From Bombyx mori (Eukaryota; Arthropoda; Insecta; Lepidoptera; Bombycidae): 64,000 bases of DNA. The stretch is taken from positions 14,942,001 to 15,006,000 of the forward strand of contig NC_085107.1 in the NCBI RefSeq assembly GCF_030269925.1, in the 5' to 3' direction. The notes under the pieces were generated by a model. It did no database searches. It was not told the DNA's origin and saw only the letters and a program-made list of their open reading frames with translations. Both the position numbers and the translations under genes were made by a program. Of this stretch, positions 10,278 through 22,840 are shown piece after piece. Each line of letters starts with the position of its first letter. Positions within the stretch are counted from its first letter, which is position 1.

Positions 10278-11043
10278 TATATAATATTATATCTCTGTTT
10301 TTACTATGGATTGCAGTAGAACAGTCGCAGCAAGAAACACTTTACTTGGACTGTAGCATTGTGAATAGGAAAAACCACAGACTTAATATTCAGTAACGGT
10401 AAAAAAAAGACGCGTCATTTTCAGTAAATAAATAAATAAATAAGAAATATTTCATTCGTTTGTACAAAATGAACCGCCCTATAATGTCATAAAGAACTAA
10501 TTAAGAATAAATATCTGGCGCGGTCGGTTTTACATTCCTCGTAAAAGAATTACTTTTGAGCAACTATTCAGAAACGAACTTAATGAGTTTTACCGCTTAG
10601 CTGAGCTTAGCTTAGTTGAGTATAGCCGTTCCGCTTATTACTTACTGTCCGAAGCAGTCGTGCGCTACGATTTTGATTATGTGCGATACTCTATTACAAC
10701 TCAGAGGTCAACCTCATATCTCAAGGTGGAATATAGCATTCACGTTGCAGTTATTTTCATGTCTTTTTTTCGTAAAATAAGAACTCGTCAATAATAAGAA
10801 CAGTATGGCTTATAAAAGGGCAAATAAACACTGTTAAAGCTCTTGTAGCCTTAAAGATATATAATATTCATTAACTAGCATATGGTAAGCTCGCATGAGT
10901 GAGTAACACACCACCACTTTAGTTATACGTTTATTATTTTTCATATGTACATATTACTTTATATTTGAATACGATTGCTTCTAAAGTTGCACATTACAAA
11001 ATAAAGTAACAATAAAAATAATAATTTGAATCCAATTTCAATT
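10278..11043. other. AT-rich stretch with an eroded Bm1 fragment
   Basis: Positions 10690-10750 match the Bm1 body in forward orientation (CTCATATCTCAAGGTGGAAT, then CATTCACGTTGCAG), heavily diverged. Nothing else is recognised. Confidence 0.45.
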
Positions 11044-11312
11044 CTTCTTCTTTTTCTGCCACTTTATCCCACTAGGTGGGGTCGGCACAGCTAATTTTTT
11101 CTCTTCCATTCTCTTCTATCCGCCGTCATTTCAACGCTCACTCCTCTCTGTCTCTCTCATATCTTCATTCACACATTCTATCCATGTCTTCTTCGGTCGA
11201 CCTCTTCCTCCTCTACCTGGCACTACTACCATTTCCATACATCTCCTAGTCACATGCATCTTCTCTGTACGCATCACATGTCCACACCACGCTAACTGTC
11301 CTCTTTCCAATT
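11044..11312 (-). mobile_element. 5'-truncated LINE 3' end, 13-bp target duplication
   Basis: TCCAATTTCAATT occurs at 11031-11043 and 11313-11325 as a perfect target-site duplication. Read on the minus strand, the insert encodes the RT C-terminal tail (WCGHVMR..., RGRPKKTW...) and ends in an A/AG-rich 3' tail next to GGTGGGATAAAGTGG. The same family is at 39071-39369 and 50859-51107. The tail resembles the end of RTE-like LINE ORFs. All three copies have different 5' truncation points, as expected for target-primed reverse transcription. Confidence 0.82.
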
Positions 11313-11384
11313 TCCAATTTCAATTATGTGACTCTTATAAGTATATGAAAATTCAGTGGTTTCTCATTTTCGCGTAATTTTTTA

Positions 11385-12060
11385 TTAAACGTTCTTGTGG
11401 TGTTAAAATGTAGTGGGGTGATAAAGAGAACGGAATTGCTGTGATAGCATTAGCTGAAGTAAATATCGTTACACAGAGACACGTCACAGAATTTTACATT
11501 TGAAGACAGAAATAGTTTACTATTGAGCAACAGTTCCATAAGCAGAATCACGGAGTCACGGAGAACAGTCCACAGAATCAAGGAGTTTCTGCTCAGAGCT
11601 GTACACAAGCTTCTCAATCAGTAGGGTACAACGTGGACATTATTCGGCTTCAGTGATGGTTTTGTGGATTGATGATTAGCTTTATAAGTAGTTCTTGAGA
11701 TATATTTTAGTGAAAATCAATACACAAACCAAAAAGTATTCAGATACGATATTTAAGAATGCGGTTAACAAAACCATGTTTTCTATATATCAAGAATGGT
11801 TCAGAAAAAGTCAATACCGAATGAGAAAGCTCGATCCACACTAGCGGGACAAGAAATTAACTTTTCTGATTTAATCACAACTGAAGACAATCCGATCCGA
11901 TCTTAATCCGCTTGATTACGAATTAGGGTAGGTATCTTTTGGATGTTAGCATTATGTCATGCCAATTTGAAGTCCTCAAAACAGTCCAACACGTATGCAA
12001 CGGCGAATTGTCATATGAACGAAAGTGGGAGTTTCAATCGATAAATAGAAGGTATAAACT
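11385..12060 (+). pseudogene. Old maT mariner relic
   Basis: Blocks of the mariner transposase gene occur in order: TAGTGGGGTGATAAAGAGAA (11412 on; the start codon region with ATG changed), a degenerate ATTGAGCAACAGTTC block (11523), GACAATCCGATCCGATCTTA (around 11886, equivalent to the region before the third catalytic Asp), CGCTTGATTACGAATTAGGG (equivalent to LDYDLW), and a block equivalent to the HDNL...LKQ region near 11950-11990. There are many indels and stops and no TIRs that I can place. It is clearly older than the copies at 9.0 and 26.8 kb. Confidence 0.7.
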
Positions 12061-13900
12061 AACGCACACTACGATATTAAATGTTATAATATGTACATTG
12101 TAGAAAAAATATATTTTATAGTTTTCCTAGGAACAATATTTATGACAATAATATTTTAAAAGAAAACTTATGAGATATTTATGTTAGTATGTTTGAAACA
12201 TAATATGTATATAGGTTTATTAATAGGTGAATTTGAGAAGACAGTTGTGTTGTAATTATTATCAACTTAGTTTAAAAATGGTGACAAAAGTCATAATCGA
12301 AACAAGTTTATTAAAGTTCACAAGATCATATTATAATGTATGTGTGACACACGATTCGAACTCCTTCAACCTAACGATCCAGTATCCATACAAAGTGTGT
12401 TGCGTGATAGCTAAATGCTATCACTATTATTTACTAGCTATTAAATATCAGGTAAATTATTCTTCTGAAATTATAAATGCTATGTAAGCTTTTGTCCGTA
12501 CATACAAACATACATAATATGTTTTCGATAAGTACTTAATATTTCCCCTCTTGTTACAGTTAGGTTAATAGGTAAATTTTAATTAAAAAGAAGTGTACTA
12601 GTGAGAGTACTTAAAATAAAAAAAGTCCAACAAAAGCGGCCGAGTTGAAAGGAAACCTTCATTCTTCTCCGACGTGTAAGTCCTCTTTTGTTCCGAAAAG
12701 CTAGTAAATTATTAACGTCTAAAGAGGTTATTTTTCTATGTAACTAAGCTTTTTCATTGAAAACCATAATGTCTTGGAATTTCACAGATGTTACCTTCAC
12801 TCACGACGGCAGGGAAAAGATAAAAGAGATTTTATAAATTGCTTATCATTTTACACATATATTCTGTGTTCTTTAGTTATGATATTTATGTCTAGAATAT
12901 TAAATGAATAAATTGTGTTTGCCACGTGTTTCGTTTCGTGAAATATACTGTGGGCCTTTATGAAATGGCTTTAATAATATTGGTGCTATACAATAAATTG
13001 ATGGGACAGTAAGTGAGGTTTTCAAGGACAAATCGAAACTTGAAAGAAGTCGTCAGCGCTATTACTGTAGTCATGACCAAAATTGAAGTATTTTTCACCA
13101 ATCTCGTTGAGGTGACTTAGTTTCTGTTAAAACGAACACACAAGGAAATAAATAAGTGATATTTAATTATCGAAAGTACATTTAAACGTTCATGTGTACA
13201 ACGAGCACACACTCGGACAGTTTAACTTACTAACGTTTCCGACATCCTAACATTAAAATTATTTTCTTACTCTACACTACGTCGCGAAAAACTCATATTT
13301 CGATAGAAATATTTACGTTCATCGACGTTGGTATATTATAAAATAAAGTAAATTCCCTAGCAAGGTGGTTGCGTTCGCATATTTCAAATACTGTATCGAG
13401 CTTGCGACTTCCATACGATTTGTTGGTTTCTCTTGTATTTAATAGGAAAAGGAATTCTTTTGATCCGAAACATCAATGCGAAAGATAGAGGGACAATGTT
13501 TACATTTTACTTTAATGTATTCTGTAAACAAGTATCTGTTATTGTACCGGCTCAGGTGAATAAACGTGAAACAGAGAACACCTGTCAGCTTGTAATTCTT
13601 TGATGTGCAACGAATAGCTGTTTCCCGATAGCTGTCAAAATTTCGATGACAAAATTCAAAGATTCGATGGATACTCATTACTTTTAAAATTCCAGCTATA
13701 GAGAACTGAACAATCTGATGAATTTGGATCTCGATTTCACCGAAACCGTTTTCAGAGAAAATAATTTGGTATCGCAGAATTCTACGTGAAACAATGAATT
13801 GTGTATTTTTTCAGCATTGATTATATTAAGAAAAATTTATATAAGGCAATAGTTCTATAGTTATTTATACATACAAATTTTAAAGGAAAGTGGATAAAGT
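12061..13900. other. AT-rich stretch without a recognised gene
   Basis: Small frames (12227-12487 plus, 13439-13678 minus) show no domain, splice or codon signature beyond chance. No repeat family recognised. Confidence 0.4.
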
Positions 13901-14004
13901 AGTTATTAGGAAAATGTAGATAACATTCTCTACATCTCTACATTTTCCAGTTATTAGGAAAATGTAGATAACATTCTCTACATCTCTACATTTTCCTAAT
14001 AACT
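13901..14004. repeat. Perfect 48-bp tandem duplication forming a 20-bp hairpin
   Basis: A 48-bp unit (13901-13948) is repeated exactly at 13949-13996. In the second unit plus the next 8 bp, AGTTATTAGGAAAATGTAGA (13949-13968) and its exact reverse complement (13985-14004) flank a 16-nt loop. The first unit contains the left arm and the inner part of the right arm only. Confidence 0.9.
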
Positions 14005-17000
14005 GTAGAAAAAGATGTAATTAATATGTATTGTTTTATTCCGAGCCAAATTACACCATCGTGTTGCAACTCATTGTTTTATATTAAAAATTTACGGTAT
14101 GATACGCGAAGTAACATCATATTGATCGATACATTAATAATAATTAAGTACCGATATATGACATCGCTCTTTCCAAACACAGGTAAATTTTCGCAATCAT
14201 AAAAAAAGTATATCCCTGAGAATATCGCTGCCAGAATATATCCGGCGTGAGTCATCGATTAAACTTTGATCGACTTAAACCTCGGAAAGACACTAATTTG
14301 CGCGCTCTTCGCCTGAGGAAATCCATTTATCGTGGCGCTACAATTGGAAGGAGCTTCCTGCCAAAGGCCGAGAGCATCAGAATAGTTGGATTTGTGTTTT
14401 TGTGCGATGTTTTCTTTAGAATTTATTTGGCTATGCCAAATTGGCCACACTGTTGGATTCCTTTACAGTATGCAGCGTAAGTGCATATTTCAATCTCAGT
14501 CAACTAAATATATGTGCTATGATTGATACATTCACAGATTGTTATTGTATCATTTTCTAATATAAGGAAAACGGGTAATTAGATTCAACCGATTCGATAC
14601 GAATTCGATTAGTAATTTGTGAAAACTGTACAATAACCATAATTCAACGATAATTTCATTAAAAAAATACTGCGAATACGTAATAAATAACAAATATCAA
14701 TCTCCGACTGGGAATCGGGACTGGGGATCCTGTGGTTTTAGTATTTATGGTCACCAACAACAAAAATACCGAAACTGTCGCAACATACGTTTTAACATAA
14801 ATAAATATAATATTTTCTATGGTTATCGCAAATCGTGTATGTAATTATAAGTACTCTTACAGTATCATCTTATAGTGAAAACATAAGTCAAACAAACTGC
14901 CAGACCTCAAGGAACTGATAGTTCTTTCCGTTTGTAAAGAAACCTTGTAAATGTCGACGAATAACGCTTTACTCATTCGTGATAATGACGATAACCATGG
15001 AGAATACCACAAATAAGGACTCATAAAAGTGAGATTAAAGTGTACTTACTAGTCGTTTAAATTAGGAATAAAATGTCTTAGGGAAAATTATAATTGACTG
15101 CATACGTACATTGGTTTTGTAGTTGAAATGTGTGAAAAAATGATTAGTACATATATTCCTTTCAGGAAAGTAAGGCTAGATCTTAAAAAAGACCAACTTC
15201 GATTCGATCACAATATCAATAATAAGTATTCATTGTCACAATAAAAAAAAATTATCGACAAAGCTACAATTATATTTATGTTTTCACAAAATAATTCTTT
15301 AACAATTTTGACAGTTGTTTGACACAATAAATTATCTTGGGCATTTCGTGATAAATTGAATATCTTCCACGTTATTGAAAGAAAAGAAATATATTTCGAT
15401 TATCGCAATGTCCGGGCTCACTTAATTTGTAAGCAGCGGTTATGCGTTTACAATTGACAATAATTTTTGGTGATTATGATGACGTGCCGCTTAGTGTAAG
15501 TAGTCTATTTTTAAAATTTGTCAGAAGCTATTTGTCCTACATTTAAGTAGCAGATGGCGTTAAAAATCAGGGTATTCACAACAGCAAACGAAGACGAGCA
15601 TTTTAAAACGATAATAACAGAACAAAGGATGTACACAAATAGCGCGCAGTGGTAATAAAAACAGACCTAAATCCATCTATGATATATATTCGAATAGGGT
15701 AGATAGATATTCCGATTTGCCCATTTCTAGGCGGGATGATATATATATATATGGACATATTGTATTGATGAATAAGGAATTTCGGCGATTGGATGCTTTC
15801 TATTATAGAATATTGAATAATAATAAAGTAGGTTTATTTTTGGAAAACCGTTAGATGACACATTTAAAACGTTAGTGTAAAATAGTCTTCCGAAATAAAC
15901 ATTTAGAAATCTGATTGATGGAAATTGATAGGATTTATGTTAATATTTCTATAATTCAAATTAATTTGAAACTATATTATTAGTTTCAGGATGAAATTGA
16001 AGTGGAAACTTTGCAGAAGATTATAGATTCGTTTTGCATACTGTAGAGTCAGTTTACAGTTAAGTTTAAAAATAGTAAAAACTAAAGATATAATTTTAAA
16101 ATACTTTAATAATCCCCCAAAGTTAATTGTTTTGCATTTACTTGCATTGCAGGGAACCCTTTAGTCCGTGTTGTACCACGCACGGATTGATAATCCGCAT
16201 GTATCCGATGTAACATAATACTACGATACCATTATGTAAATAAAGGAATATTGTGTATATTTAAATGAACTCAGCATTGTTGAGTTTTAGTATAAGTAAT
16301 TTTAAGATGTTTCGTTTCTGTATAGCTTGCACATTTAATTTCCACGACCTATCCGTTGTTGTAATCTACGTCATTTGAGAGAACGGATTAATCACAACAT
16401 CCACGTAAAATCATAATTACGCTAATACGATTATTTATATCAACGCTTATTTTATAATTAAGAATGAACAGTACGATCGTAAGTGGTGAGATGTGAAGTT
16501 AATAAGGTATTATGTGGTAAAGCATATTTCTAAAAACAAACCACAATATAAAACCCGTACATAATTTACTTAAATTGATTTAGTAATATTTTACAAATTT
16601 ATTTTTAATATATTTTAATAACGGTAGTCATTAGTCAATGGTCAACAAAAATTACACGTTACTTGTTCAGACCAATTCTGAGCGTTGAAAGTTTAATGTT
16701 AAGTTTTTTTTCAATCTTAATTTCTAATGTTAATAATATTTACGTAGCTACGTAGTAAGTGTAAGTAATTATCACTTAACAATATGGTACTATAATCACT
16801 TAAATTACGGAAGATTTTAGCATAAATAATACACATAAATTAGTTAGGTTTTAGAAGGGCACAAAAATACCATTACAAACCAACGTAATGATCAATTGTG
16901 TGAAAGTGTGGAATAAAACGATTGTCCGTGGTTACATTTTAGGCTCGAAAGAATATATTCCTCCTGAATTTGATAATGCATACTATGCTCAAATACAAAA

Positions 17001-17184
17001 ATATTAGTTGAAAAGTAAAATTAAGAGCGAATCGTTAGAGAAATATTTAAGTCTCGTCATATCATTCAATCGATCGAGGGGTATGCTGCTGGACATAATT
17101 TCCCTTTGGATTTCCAGAGTGACCAGTTGGAATTAGATAATTTGCAAATACCGAAGCTGAGTTATATACTTATAAATCTTGTCA
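14005..17184. other. AT-rich stretch without a recognised gene
   Basis: A less AT-rich patch with overlapping frames on both strands at 14247-14480 has no motif I know. A short TATA run lies near 15740. Nothing else is supported. Confidence 0.4.
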
Positions 17185-17290
17185 ATATCTTGGATGCGAC
17201 AGGCAAGAAACCAAAAAGAATGGAGTGCATATGAAGAAACCTACACTCAGCATTGAGTGGACATGGGCTGAAGGAGAGAGAAGATAAATC
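17185..17290 (+). mobile_element. LINE 3'-end relic
   Basis: The stretch reading GAATGGAGTGCATATGAAGA then CCTACACTCAGCATTGAGTG and GACATGGGCTGAAGG resembles the degraded end of a LINE ORF (tail ending ...QQWT) plus its 3' UTR, a pattern common in Lepidoptera. A related relic is at 35250-35870. No boundaries or target duplication are visible. Confidence 0.5.
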
Positions 17291-17479
17291 TTGTCAATAA
17301 TTAATATTATAGTAATAGATATTGTTACGGTTTTATCCGCTCCAAAATATTGGTATTTATTCACATTAAGATTTACACAAATAAAGAGTTAAGCCATATA
17401 GTCAGTTCGCACACTTCCTGCACCCTGACACAAATAAGTCAATTTTGAATGACCGGATTGTCTTGTATAAACAAGGCAA

Positions 17480-17575
17480 TTGAGAATTTAATCTCATGTC
17501 TCAAGCTGCGTGGACGTATTCACGTGTATCAGTTGAACAGATAGGCTGTGAGCGCGGTCGCTTACTTAGAGAATT
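17480..17575 (+). mobile_element. Eroded Bm1-like SINE fragment
   Basis: CTCATGTCTCAAGCTGCGTG (Bm1 body) is followed by GATAGGCTGTGAGCGCGGTC and a TTACTTAGAGAAT end that matches the Bm1 tail region. Strongly diverged. Confidence 0.45.
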
Positions 17576-17641
17576 TATATTCTCTATAAGGACGGATAAA
17601 TCTCTGAAAGATTCTCGATGATGACGGCCTTATTATAATTA

Positions 17642-18066
17642 CTAGTGACCCCGCAGTAGTCGAAATTCGACTGTAATTAATTGAAATTATAAGTTTTTAC
17701 ACTATTGAGATTCTATTTTCAAAGAATATTATACTTCTATAATCGCAAATTTCGCCAAGACCACACTATAGAAAAATATAAAAAAAAACAAACAATATTT
17801 AATCTATTCTCAATTTGACAACAGACGTCAATAACAAAAGTTTGACAATAAATAAATAGTATGCATGCGTGTGTGCGTCAAATACATTATAGTGTGTGTA
17901 ATGTTTTTTTTATTGATTTAATGTACTTTTAGGCATAATTTAAAAAAAAAATGCATTCTGCACTCCTCTATATTCTCTATAAGTGTGGGAAATTTCATAC
18001 TCCTCCGTCCGCGCAATTTTCGTAAAAAGGGATACAAAGTTTTTCCTTCGCGTATTAATATATAGA
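17642..18066 (-). mobile_element. Non-autonomous Helitron, 425 bp
   Basis: On the minus strand it starts TCTATATATTAATACGCGAA after an A (plus-strand T at 18067) and ends in CTAG before a T (plus-strand A at 17641). Copies of the same family occur at 63491-63923 (full length) and 55090-55326 (partial), all in the same orientation. No coding potential. Confidence 0.85.
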
Positions 18067-21000
18067 TTATAATATGACGTAATTTTTGTTTCCCTTTAAA
18101 TTCTTTATTTCCTGATAAATCCTCTTTGTGGGAAAGTAATTAACTTTTTATAACATGTCGGTCTTGTGTACACAAAAAATTAAAACTCCTTTGTAATTAA
18201 GGCGCGTGCATTTAAGCGGGTTGAAATGCACGGTTAAAAACAAGGGTTTTAGTTAGATTGGACTTTTTTTTGTTTCTATGAAGGTCTCGTATAATAAAGT
18301 ATAATATTTATATCGTATCATGTTTATAAAGTAGATTTGTGAAGCGAATACTAAATGTGCTCTCACAATTGGAATTTAGTTATTCAAATGAATTAGATCA
18401 TAGCATTACGTTAACGATTCAGCGAAAGATATTTCTGAAAAAATTATGTATTTGAATAAAATCCATTTCATTAATGTCATTTTCTTTATCTTTCATAAAA
18501 TATTCTGTAATTATGATTTATTCATTCAAGGACAAAATACAATGATTAGGGGTCTAGCGAATATTTTTTTTCGCTAAAAACGATGTTTCTTTTTAAAAAT
18601 TGTTAAAACAAAATATAAAAATGTATGATTATATATATAATTTACTCTTACATTTATATTTAAGAGTGAATATGGTAATCTTTTAAAACAAAAAAATATC
18701 CAAACACTACGAAATTACCAATAGAAAAACTCGCTCAGGCACAAAATAAAATAAAAACTTCATTAGTATGCATTACAAAATACGGGATGATAGAAACGAG
18801 GACCACGCGCCCGTATTACTACTAGTTATTCTATAGTATCGTAGTTTATTAATTAGTTAAAGAGCAAAAATACATGGAATATACAATACAACCGCAACAC
18901 AATTATAGAAACCGAGTATTTAAAACGATTACATTAGACGATTCAACCTGGGTCACTGGACGCATCGTGTTGTAAAATCGTACTTATTCGAAATAACAAC
19001 GGAATGTATTTAAAAATAGAAAAGTTCAAGTGCTTGACTAGAGAGGCCATAATCACGCAGTTATTACCTAGTCGGAAGCTAAATACTGCATGCTTGAACT
19101 ATGCGGCTATTGTTGTAATAATCACAAACTATTTGAGTAAGAGTAGTATTAGAGTAGCATTTGTTAAATTTTTGATTCGATCACACGACCCACGCATTTA
19201 CATGCTTCAAAATAAATATGTGTTCCTTGATTATTCGTTCGGAGCATACACAACGCGTAAATAGGTGCTCTTGCCAAATCTATGTTAGTGAACTTTACAT
19301 TTGGCACTAAAGATTGTGTCTGCGCTGTTACGTTAAAAATATGCGGCGTCATGAGCGAGTCACAGTGGTTCGCGGCGTCTGACCGGGCTGGCTCGGCTCC
19401 AGCCTCGATACACACCATTATCGTCCTCTGAACATGGTTGTCCTCTTTGATACAACCCTACATGCTTCATAGTTTAATGGACCGACTACAATTTACGAAC
19501 CATTGAACGTTACACGTTGAATATTATCGGTATAATTATTAGAGAGCGGGGCATAATCTGTCGTTGTTAAATTAGTTGCACAATAACAAACGAGTACGGA
19601 GGTCCGCCAGTGACGTAATAACTACGTAACTCTGATCGAACGAAAACAAAGCCATAATAAATAATATGCCGCCAGTGTTATGGCTGTGCCGCGTGCTTGC
19701 AACAGCTGTTTAATAGATTGCATTTCTATAACAAACCTTGTACAAAAATAGACGAATTAAAAATACAATAACCGAGACCTATTTTAAGTCGGAACATAAA
19801 GCAGCCGTTTCAAGCGTATGAAGGTTTACACGTGCGTACACGAAGAACCTAACGAAACCATTAAAATTAAAATCGTTGCATTGTTAATGAACCGAACTTG
19901 GGTGATTGTATTTACAATTAAACTTGACAAAGTTAGACGTAATAAATTTGAGGTTAAACACCACTATGATAAACATCAAAGTTAACAATCGATAAAAAAA
20001 TAGTAATACTACCGACCATTAAAATAATTTTAACTATCTGTTGAGGACATTGTTTTTAAATCTAATAGAATTATTTATCCGGTGAATCAGCGTCGTGGGA
20101 ACAGAACGGATAATAATTCAACGGCTGAACAGATGATCGTGGCGAACTAAACTGATGTCATACTCGGATGCGTGTCAATTCTGTACGTAACACTCTACTT
20201 CATGACATCACACTGCCGATATTTTTAGTTGCTTGAGCCTTAAAATAATTATACTGAGTCGTCACATCTCGGAACGCTGTTCACCCTATTGCACACGTTA
20301 ACACTCTTTATTTATTTTTTGGTGTCACTCATCACACACTGTTGTTTTCGATTGCATTCTATTTTTAAAAGTATGCAATTCGCTACTGTAGCTAATATTT
20401 ACATATCTGCCTTCGATATCACCGCGAAACAGATCCCCTATTACATAACGAAACTTAGTTATAAATGCACAAGCCCATTCCTTACAATCCGAATGGGGTT
20501 AGACGTTTATCGCGGAAATTACACCGAAGGTTAAATGCGCTACAGACACGCAACCGCCACCTGCCCGAGAAAATAATTAATACTAAAAAAGTATCGAGTT
20601 CCACTATAAAAATATTCTTGCAATGATTCTTTGTGATTACGTCTGACCTTCGGATCAATGCTAAAGGTATCGAAATTAAAGCTACGCAAACCTCATACTA
20701 AACAGAGGTTTAGTTCGAATCTAATTCGAAGCGAATATCAAAGTTTGCAGATTGAAGATAACTTTGCCTTTGCCGTGGTCACTGCTCTGTCCTGGCTAAA
20801 CATAACTTAAGCGTGTCTCCCCGTCAGTGAGCGGAAAACTGATTTGAAAAGTTAAAGGTCAATTTTAGTTGAAAACAGTATATATATACGGGGTATATAC
20901 ATTTCAAGGATTTTCTTCACAAACAAAACATCGATTTCTGACCGAGTCATTCCAGAAGTAAAAACTATAGGTCACATTTTTCGTCCAACCATTTCTAGTG

Positions 21001-21659
21001 TTAATCGTTGCGTCCTTACTCGTTTTCCATTCTCAGAATTGTAAACACAGTAAATATTTTTTTTGGGATGAAGTGCTTCAATCAGTTTCGTTACTTCTTC
21101 AAAGCGAACAAAAAGCTTTTTTAATCAAAGCAATTTTTCGGATGATTCAATCCGGATAAGGTATGTTAATATTTATGAATTGTATTTAGTAAATACTAAA
21201 CAAATAAAAGCTATTATTCCATTATTATCTTATGTTATATTAATTAATTTATATTTTTCAAATATTTCGCAGGTACACGATTATGAAGAACAAAATCTCA
21301 CAATTACATACTGTGCTGTCAATTACGTTGATAATAAAACCAAAAAACATATTTTTTTTTAAATTAAATTACTCAGTACTCTTTTGCGATGTGTCCTCCC
21401 TTCAGTACTTATCAAGGACAGCCCAGTCCTCAATTTTTGTTATAACAGCAATGTCTGTCGATGTATGAAACTACGAAGAAAAAAATTTATAAAAGTCCAG
21501 ACGGACCAAACGTCACGTAAATATTAACGTTTTCTTAATCGCATACAACACGCGTCTGTTGCGTCTGCTGCAATCGAATTCATGAATTAATCTAAATCCA
21601 CAAGTGTATGGGATTGAATTCATGAAATTTCCACAATGAAATAAAATTATTATTTATCA
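18067..21659. other. AT-rich stretch without a recognised gene
   Basis: Several frames of 60-86 codons are present (19004-19264 plus, 19164-19418 minus, 20289-20534 plus). None shows a motif, and they overlap each other on opposite strands. A GC-richer patch at 19340-19420 is unexplained. Confidence 0.35.
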
Positions 21660-21950
21660 TTCTCAGCACCCCCTGCCCCACCGTTACCGTGACCGCTACC
21701 GTAGCCAGGAATAGCGGGGCCGCCGGGGACTAGGGGCCTGGTCTCTCTGTTACTTTCCATGGAGGTATTTAGCCTACTGTACCACGCTGGCTAAACGGGT
21801 TGGTACAGGGTTTAATTTCGAGTTTTCCTTCTCTTACACTGATGTCTTGTGCATATTCCCTTAGTCGGTTCTTACGACTCCCTGGGATTGTATAGGGGTG
21901 GTGACACATTGTATTCTTACTCCGTCACCACACGGTCACTTATCATTGCC
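21660..21950 (+). mobile_element. GC-rich LINE-like repeat fragment
   Basis: The patch is GC-rich, unlike its flanks. Its 3' part (CCTTAGTCGGTTCTTACGAC, then GGGGTGGTGA and CCGTCACCACACGG) is a diverged, same-family copy of the reverse complement of 22737-22840. I know this motif as part of a repeat found across Lepidoptera, but I cannot name the element with certainty. Confidence 0.5.
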
Positions 21951-22736
21951 TAGTACTTCTTAATATCAATTAATATAAATGAAGCATTTATTTTGTTTGT
22001 TATTAACGGCATATAACTCTTTTTCCAAATCCATAAATTTAATATCAATCAATCTTCTTTTATACGACAAATATCCGAGGACACATCATACAAACAGTGT
22101 GTAAACATCGCAAGTTATCGTAATATGTACGTCAGTGTCCATAGGTCATTATCAACATAATTACATAGTTCCTACACCTACAACTATGTCGTGTTTGAGG
22201 GAACGTGTTATTTAAAAACCATCGAGGTACTATAAAACACCTAGTCCCATTAAAAATGAAAGAAATACCTCTATTACGAACTACTATTTTTCACGAAATA
22301 ACGATCGATACGAAGATGGTTCTTATTTAACACCTGGCTTTCTTAGAATATCATGCTTTATTTGTTATGAAAGAAAATGGTTGATCAGGTTGATTTCTGG
22401 ATGTTTTGCATTTTCGATTTCTGCGAACCCTACGTTCACAATGCCCAATTTTTTTGTAGTTACCAAATGATTCCGTTTTATAATTTTATTTTGTAAATCA
22501 TTACTGTCCAAGTTTGTGAGAAGCTCAACAAACAAGTATCTGGGAAGTGGGTTGACAAGTATTAAGCTATTGGCATTCTTTATGGAAAAAAAATATCCTT
22601 CGTATTATTGTTCAATATCAATGAACACACTTTTTGCGGATAACTTTGACATAATCATATTATTCGTAAATATAATAAATAAAATATAAAGTCGTCCCAA
22701 CAAATACACTTTTACTTTAAATGACACGATTTCTTT

Positions 22737-22840
22737 ATACTAAAGGGTTGTGTGATGTTGCCCTAGAATAGCATCACCGCATCTCTTCCCGTGGGTGTCG
22801 TAAAAGGCGACTAATGGATTCACCGGAGAATGAGTAGCAA
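22737..22840 (-). mobile_element. Second fragment of the same GC-rich repeat, inverted
   Basis: CATCTCTTCCCGTGGGTGTC and GTAAAAGGCGACTAATGG are the reverse complement of the block at 21858-21935 with substitutions. The two copies form a loose inverted pair about 0.9 kb apart. Confidence 0.55.

Noticed and set aside
9840..10319. 159-codon plus-strand open frame
   Set aside because: Antisense shadow of the mariner transposase; the equivalent shadows appear on the other strand of the 26.8 kb copy.
13439..13678. 79-codon minus frame as a chemoreceptor exon
   Set aside because: Cys/His/Tyr-rich residues looked suggestive, but there is no hydrophobic segment pattern or conserved terminal motif, and no splice sites in phase.
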